Origin: Paraspadella gotoi
Lineage: Eukaryota > Chaetognatha
DNA length: 64,000 bases
Direction: 5' to 3'
Assembly (NCBI GenBank): GCA_051294375.1
Contig: CM119268.1
Span: 795,218-859,217 of the forward strand
The notes below the pieces were generated by a model. It was not told where the DNA came from, did not search any database, and was given only the letters and a program-made list of their open reading frames with translations. Below, one piece after another: positions 60,301-64,000 of this stretch. The stretch's first letter is position 1. Every line of letters starts with the position of its first letter. A program made the translations under genes and the position numbers.

Positions 60301-63300
60301 GTGGTTTTCACCATTTCCAATAGGTTGTTCTAGTAGTTTGACTGTGATCTTTCAATTCTTCAACCAACAACCTGGCTCATATGGCTATGGGATTTTATGA
60401 TGCAAGAGGTTAGTCGAGAAAGAAGAAATGAACATTCGCCATCTCATCTATTATCCATTGTTCATTTTCATTCTTTCCAACTTATTCTTTGACCGTTCGG
60501 GCCACACAGTCTGACGAAACGCTCATTGTTATCCTTACTATTCATTGATAATCCGGTTTATTTTTATATTTGAATATCTTGCATGCCATCTAGATGTGAA
60601 TTTTCATATTTATGTCGCTGCTCATCTGCCACATAGCCATTTCATCTAAATTTCGTTCATGACATTGTCAGGTCGTTCTTAGTAATAGTTTGTATCGTCG
60701 AGCTATTGTAAACTTCATTACTTTCCAGACCAGATCTGATTAAAGGACTATCTTTAGCTTTTGAACATTTGTGTAATTTACATCGTGGCTCAGTCGAGTT
60801 GAAAAAAGTTATAATTTTTTTGGGGGGCAATTTGTTTTCAATTAGAGCGATAAGAGATAGCATTTTGATTTTTGATTTATACATTATTTTTTGTTTTTAT
60901 CGCTTTTCTGAGCCGTGATGTTCACTACAGTACTTTACAAAGAAGTTATCATTTCATTGTACATAAGAAATCTATTCGTTTCCATTTTCATTATCGCCGA
61001 ATATTTTTTGTTTTCAATTCTTAGAAATCCAAGGGACCCTACTCCAGCCCCCCCCCCGCTCCCCTCCATCGCCTCACATTGCTCCACTCATCATCTTCCC
61101 CCCCGTCTCTTTCCTTCAGGAGACAATGTTCACTTCAAAATTCTCATCCCCAGCTTCGCTGCTGGGGCCATCATTGGCAAAGGTGGGGAAACGATTGCGC
61201 AGATACAGAAGGACACTGGAGCCAGGATAAAGATGTCCAAAGCCAGTGACTTCTATCCAGGCGAGTATTGCCGAGGACGGGACCCATTTCTCGTTCGGCC
61301 CTCAAGTAATCACCCGCTACAAACCTTCAATTTCCGTCCGTGTCTCTCTTCTCAGGAACGCAAGAGCGCGTCTGCCTCATCACCGGCACAGTGGACGGAA
61401 TCACGCAGGTTCACAATTTCATCATGGAGAAGATCCTGGAAAAGCCCGACCCTTCGGCGGCGCCGCCCCCGCTCCCGCCCGGCTCCAACTCCAAAGAGGG
61501 ACTCCCTTACGATCGACACAAACAGGTTTTTACTTTTTTCCCCCGTTTTTTTACCAATTACATAATTCGAAATCAATTGGGGGGGGAGGAATTACATTTT
61601 TCTTTTTTAAAATGAAAAGGCGAAAAAGAACCAAGCACATAAGCGTATGATAAAAACTTACTAGGTACTAGGTATTTAATCGAAAATTGCTAAGAAACTG
61701 CAAGGAAATTGTCAGTAAACTCCGAGGAAACTGCTTGTAAATTGCTAGGAAAGGGCAAAGAAACTTTAAAAAAATTGCAAGAAAATTGCAACAAATAAGC
61801 CTTAAAACGGCTATAAAATTACTAGGAAACTCTTAAACCGCTTAGAAACGAAACTGCTATGAAATATTAACCCCCCAAAAAATTTTCATTATTTAGGTGA
61901 AAATTTTGGTACCAAATACGACGGCGGGAATGATAATAGGCAAAGGAGGAAACTTCATCAAAACCATCAAAGACGACAGCGGCGCCTACATCCAGATCTC
62001 ACAAAAGTCCAAAGACCTCAGCCTTCAAGAGCGTTGCATCACCGTCGCCGGTGTGTTGGGTTGTCGGGGGAGTTGGGGGGTAGGGCACATAGGCCCGAAT
62101 GCAAGCCCCACCCTTTAAATTTTCCAAACTCTTCACCCGCCACGCATATCTAGTATGGGGGTGGTTCATCTGACATATTTGCCAATGCTCAATCGAAAGA
62201 ACAAAGCAACTCGGAGGCTGAGCTTATTGATAGTTTGGTTGCGAAAAAAAGAATTGTTTTATTTTTCCGAGCGAAAATAAAGAAAAATTAGCTTTGTTTC
62301 CCAATATAATTTTTTTTTCTTCTATCATAAACGGTTTTCGTGCTGTAAAATCCCTTGATGTTAGTCCCAAACGACCTGGACCTCCCTGTGAAGTCAAACA
62401 AATATTGATAATTTTGATAGAATAAAGCGATACCATAACCAGTTCCGTTCGTCGGCTTCTTTCAAACACCCTTTCACCCCCCTGCCCACCCCCCACCCCG
62501 TTCTCCAGGCGAAATGGATCAGACTCGTCACGCCGTCGCGATGATCGTGGAGAAGATCGTCGAGGATCCCCAGAGTTCCTCCTGCCCCAACATCTCCTAC
62601 GCGGACGCCACGGGGCCGATTCCCTCTGCTAATCCCACAGGTTTCTTCTCTTTCTCCCAGGCGCTCTCTTTTTGGCTCTTCGGCTTTCTCCGTTTTCTTG
62701 CCATTTCATCAATACTTTTTAATAAGTCTCATATTTTCCACTATCTCCAAGTTGGAGACTCTCGGCAACTCTTTTTCCAAAGCATGTCCTATTTTCCACA
62801 ACTTTTTTTTCCAGAACCTTTCCACACTTCTCTCACGCTTTCCTTCTCTGTCCCCCGGACTTTTCAACACTTGTCACACTTTTGCCCTAGGACCTTTAAA
62901 CACTCTTCTCGTACCATTCCCACTTGTTAATCTTTTTCCAGAACCTTTCCACACCTCTCTTACGCTTTCTTCAGAAACTTCTCTCTCTCTCTATCCCCCT
63001 GGAGCTTTAAAACACTTGACACACACTTTCCCGACTTGTCACACTCTTTCCTTACTTGTCACACCACCCGCTTTTCATCAAAACTAATCCCACTTTTTTA
63101 TAATCTCTTTCACCAAACTTCCTCCATACCATTCAAGGTTCTCCCTACGCGACGTTGCCCGCCTCTCGAAATCCATCCGCTGCTGGAATCCCCGACAACG
63201 CGGCAGCGGCGGCGGCGCTGTTTGGCAACAACAACAACCCGACGCTGGCCAGTCTGATGGGACTTTTTCAAGGGTGAGCGCTTTGAGGGAATGATAAGGT

Positions 63301-63687
63301 AACGAAGTATAGCGGACCCCTGCTGTTTAGTTATTGAAACATATCTATTAATACCGTTTAATTAATTCCGTTTCATTTGAAAATGCCGTTCCATGTCCAC
63401 AAATGACATTCTCGTTTGGCAATGACATTCTTTATCCAAATATCATTAGTACTCTCTCCGTAAAATGCCTTTTTGGAGAATGCGGTTCTTTTTTTCTAAA
63501 AATAAGTTGTTTTTTTTGTTTGTTTTTTTAAGTCAATACTTTTCTCAGAAATACGAATTACTTTTCTCAGAAATGCGAATTACCTTTCTCAGAAATGCGA
63601 TGGCGGCGACGGGCGGATTCGGTAACAACGTGATGGGGAATCTCGCCGCCAATTTGGCCGGTCACATGATGAGCTCTTTCGCTTCGG
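50922..63687 (+). CDS. NOVA-like: NOVA/pasilla KH-domain splicing regulator, 3' part outside window
   Basis: Exons: 50922-50964, 51305-51394, 61120-61260, 61356-61525, 61897-62050, 62509-62640, 63138-63273, 63593-63687; all phases agree and give 320 codons so far. Residues about 22-28 carry DSRKRPLE, the conserved N-terminal NOVA nuclear-localisation patch. KH1 spans exons 3-4 ([19 protein letters not shown], then DFYPG joined to [10 protein letters not shown]). KH2 spans exons 5-6 ([20 protein letters not shown], then [18 protein letters not shown]). Both GXXG loops are intact. Exons 7-8 are the Ala/Asn/Gly-rich linker. KH3 must lie to the right. NOVA proteins bind YCAY clusters in pre-mRNA and control alternative splicing. 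Intron 2 is 9.7 kb. Intron 3 uses a GC donor (CCAG|gcgagt), required by homology. Confidence 0.95.
51583..55535 (+). repeat. 2-kb tandem duplication in NOVA intron 2
   Basis: 51583-53553 and 53554-55535 are near-identical direct copies, offset about 1,970 bp, differing mostly by single-base indels in homopolymers. Landmarks recur at that spacing: CTGGGTCGTTTATATATTCG, CATGTATACGCTCTC, AGTCCTGTGCAAAAAAAAGA. It could be a true duplication or two haplotypes laid end to end. Confidence 0.95.
54415..55576. mobile_element. Mariner-like non-autonomous element with TIRs
   Basis: Begins TA-CAGTCCTGTGCAAAA and ends TTTTGCACAGGACTG-TA, perfect 15-bp inverted termini flanked by TA. The next bases pair more loosely (AGAGGACACT / AGTATCCTCT type). 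No transposase frame. The first half of the tandem duplication has the left end (52447) but no right end, so the duplication break lies inside the element. Confidence 0.85.
55715..55950 (-). repeat. SINE-like element, third family, copy 3
   Basis: Same core as 30155 and 30530 (GACAGTAATTATTGTTATG, CAGTCCCTGAGCTTCGGATC, CCTCTTAACTGCCAG). In NOVA intron 2, preceded by GCTGTTGTGTTTGGAAGTC. Confidence 0.65.
56325..56349. other. Assembly gap, 25 Ns
   Basis: Run of N in NOVA intron 2. Confidence 0.99.
56525..56860 (-). repeat. Imperfect TTGGATTCTGAATTTTGGATG minisatellite
   Basis: Units of about 20-25 bp (ttggattctgaa / attttggatgttg) recur about 14 times. On the minus strand they open a 176-codon frame with repeating [10 protein letters not shown]-like peptides. 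The frame starts in an A-rich run and has no recognisable domain, so I treat it as repeat-derived, though expression cannot be excluded. Confidence 0.75.
57110..57330 (+). promoter_or_regulatory. GC-rich CRE/CCAAT island in NOVA intron 2
   Basis: TGACGTCA (57182-57189), CCAAT boxes at 57218-57222 and 57247-57251, and GACGTCAC (57300-57307) lie within 130 bp, in a CpG-rich patch of about 200 bp inside AT-rich intron. This resembles a housekeeping-type promoter and may drive an alternative NOVA transcript or an unseen RNA. Confidence 0.45.
58070..58495. repeat. 17-bp minisatellite (TAATCCTTATTCTTCTC)n
   Basis: About 25 units, the last ten nearly perfect, ending in a C9/A10 run. NOVA intron 2. 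Confidence 0.98.
58582..58731 (+). CDS. Possible cassette or alternative exon, low confidence
   Basis: A GC-rich island in AT-rich intron. One frame reads Ala-Asp-Asp-Asp-Asp-Val-Asp then His/Pro/Ser and an Ala run, and ends at AAA|gtaata, a fair donor. It starts near GGCAG|ATATTC (acceptor-like) or CTAATGGCAG (ATG). Composition is like the exons here, but I know no NOVA counterpart. Confidence 0.2.
60011..60166 (+). CDS. Small unrecognised ORF after a good acceptor-like site
   Basis: A GC-richer patch in NOVA intron 2. ATG at 60011, two bases after TTTCCTGCAG, opens a 51-residue frame containing [15 protein letters not shown] and four Cys. No family recognised; an exon or a transposon scrap are both possible. 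Confidence 0.15.
   Translation: MTQSVTQCCPSAVNHRVASAKELVQRHCYLLFALHSSNCTTYLFEQSFMGS
61526..61896 (+). repeat. GGAAACTGC-type short repeats in NOVA intron 4
   Basis: AAATTGCTAGGAAA / AAACTGCAAGGAAATTG units recur about ten times between 61680 and 61860. No gene. Confidence 0.7.
63540..63600 (+). repeat. Triplicated splice-acceptor motif before NOVA exon 8
   Basis: TTTCTCAGAAAT(A/G)CGA occurs three times, ending in AG at 63548, 63570 and 63592. Only the third keeps the NOVA reading frame. Confidence 0.9.
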
Positions 63688-64000
63688 GTGAGTTTCTCTT
63701 GTCAACGAACGCAACTCTCGAAATCGGCTCCGTTTATGGTGAGTTAATGATTGGGCCAAGTGATTACCTTTAAAAGATGATCTTGTGTTAGAGAGACGTT
63801 CCTTCAACAACCTCTGCTTTTCTCTAGTGCCTTCAAATGAGCTCAGGGTCGGCAATAAATGAAAAAAAAAAAGCTTCCCGCCCAGTTTTGACTCGTTGCC
63901 TCCGGCGAGAGTTTCTTAACAATGGGCGCGCGGCAGAAACCCGATTGTCGACTTAATTTGGTCACGCGGCCTCGATCCCTACTGGGCGCCTTTATTTTCC
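63688..64000. other. NOVA intron 8 (start)
   Basis: Follows a gtgagt donor. It contains a GC-rich stretch at about 63890-63990 (GGCGAGAGTTTC, GGGCGCGCGGC) without a recognised exon. The next NOVA exon, with KH3, is expected beyond the window. Confidence 0.6.

Noticed and set aside
1-64000. CRISPR arrays, rRNA genes, bacterial operons
   Set aside because: No such structures; the direct repeats are eukaryotic satellites and SINEs.

Overview
This is a nuclear window from an invertebrate animal. Evidence: GC-rich, intron-split protein exons sit in AT-rich, repeat-laden introns. A NOVA-type KH protein, an EB1 microtubule protein, a monocarboxylate-type transporter and a DUF229 sulfatase-like ectoprotein can be read with matching splice phases, and tRNA-derived SINEs are interspersed. 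DUF229 genes are typical of ecdysozoans, so an arthropod or related group is my best guess. I cannot name the species. Long (GA)n/(CT)n runs, three N gaps and several single-base indels in homopolymers suggest a draft long-read assembly.

Layout. Bases 1-15390 form a large imperfect palindrome. Its arms carry two head-to-head copies of a DUF229 sulfatase-like gene. The right copy (8464-16479, +) is nearly complete with ten exons; the left copy (4397 down to the window edge, -) is frameshifted, gapped and partial. The central spacer is tandem repeats and minisatellites. A dead Ty3/Gypsy integrase fragment (17776-18246) and a 52-bp hairpin-forming satellite (18771-19400) follow. A seven-exon SLC16-like transporter lies on the minus strand (19597-23490), with a His/Asp/Ser-rich insertion near its C-terminus. 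A repeat-filled intergenic region leads to a complete eight-exon EB1/MAPRE gene (27145-30917, -).

From 36620 to 49200 (+) a 16-exon gene encodes a nuclear protein of about 2,400 residues. Its order is: long disordered Pro/Ala/Gln and acidic region, two PHD fingers, about 20 copies of a 9-residue Lys/Ala/Gly/Pro/Ser repeat, about eight C2H2 fingers, acidic tail. I do not recognise this combination as a known family, and it is the most interesting protein here. From 50922 to the right edge runs a NOVA/pasilla gene (+), eight exons seen, with KH1 and KH2 complete and KH3 outside the window. Its 9.7-kb second intron holds a 2-kb tandem duplication, a mariner-like TIR element, minisatellites and a CRE/CCAAT island that could be an internal promoter.

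The genes look like independent housekeeping or regulatory loci, not a pathway. Non-coding features worth checking are the palindrome, two GC-AG introns with the same gcgagt donor, triplicated splice-acceptor motifs in NOVA, hammerhead-core-like motifs in dispersed elements, and several foldback elements.
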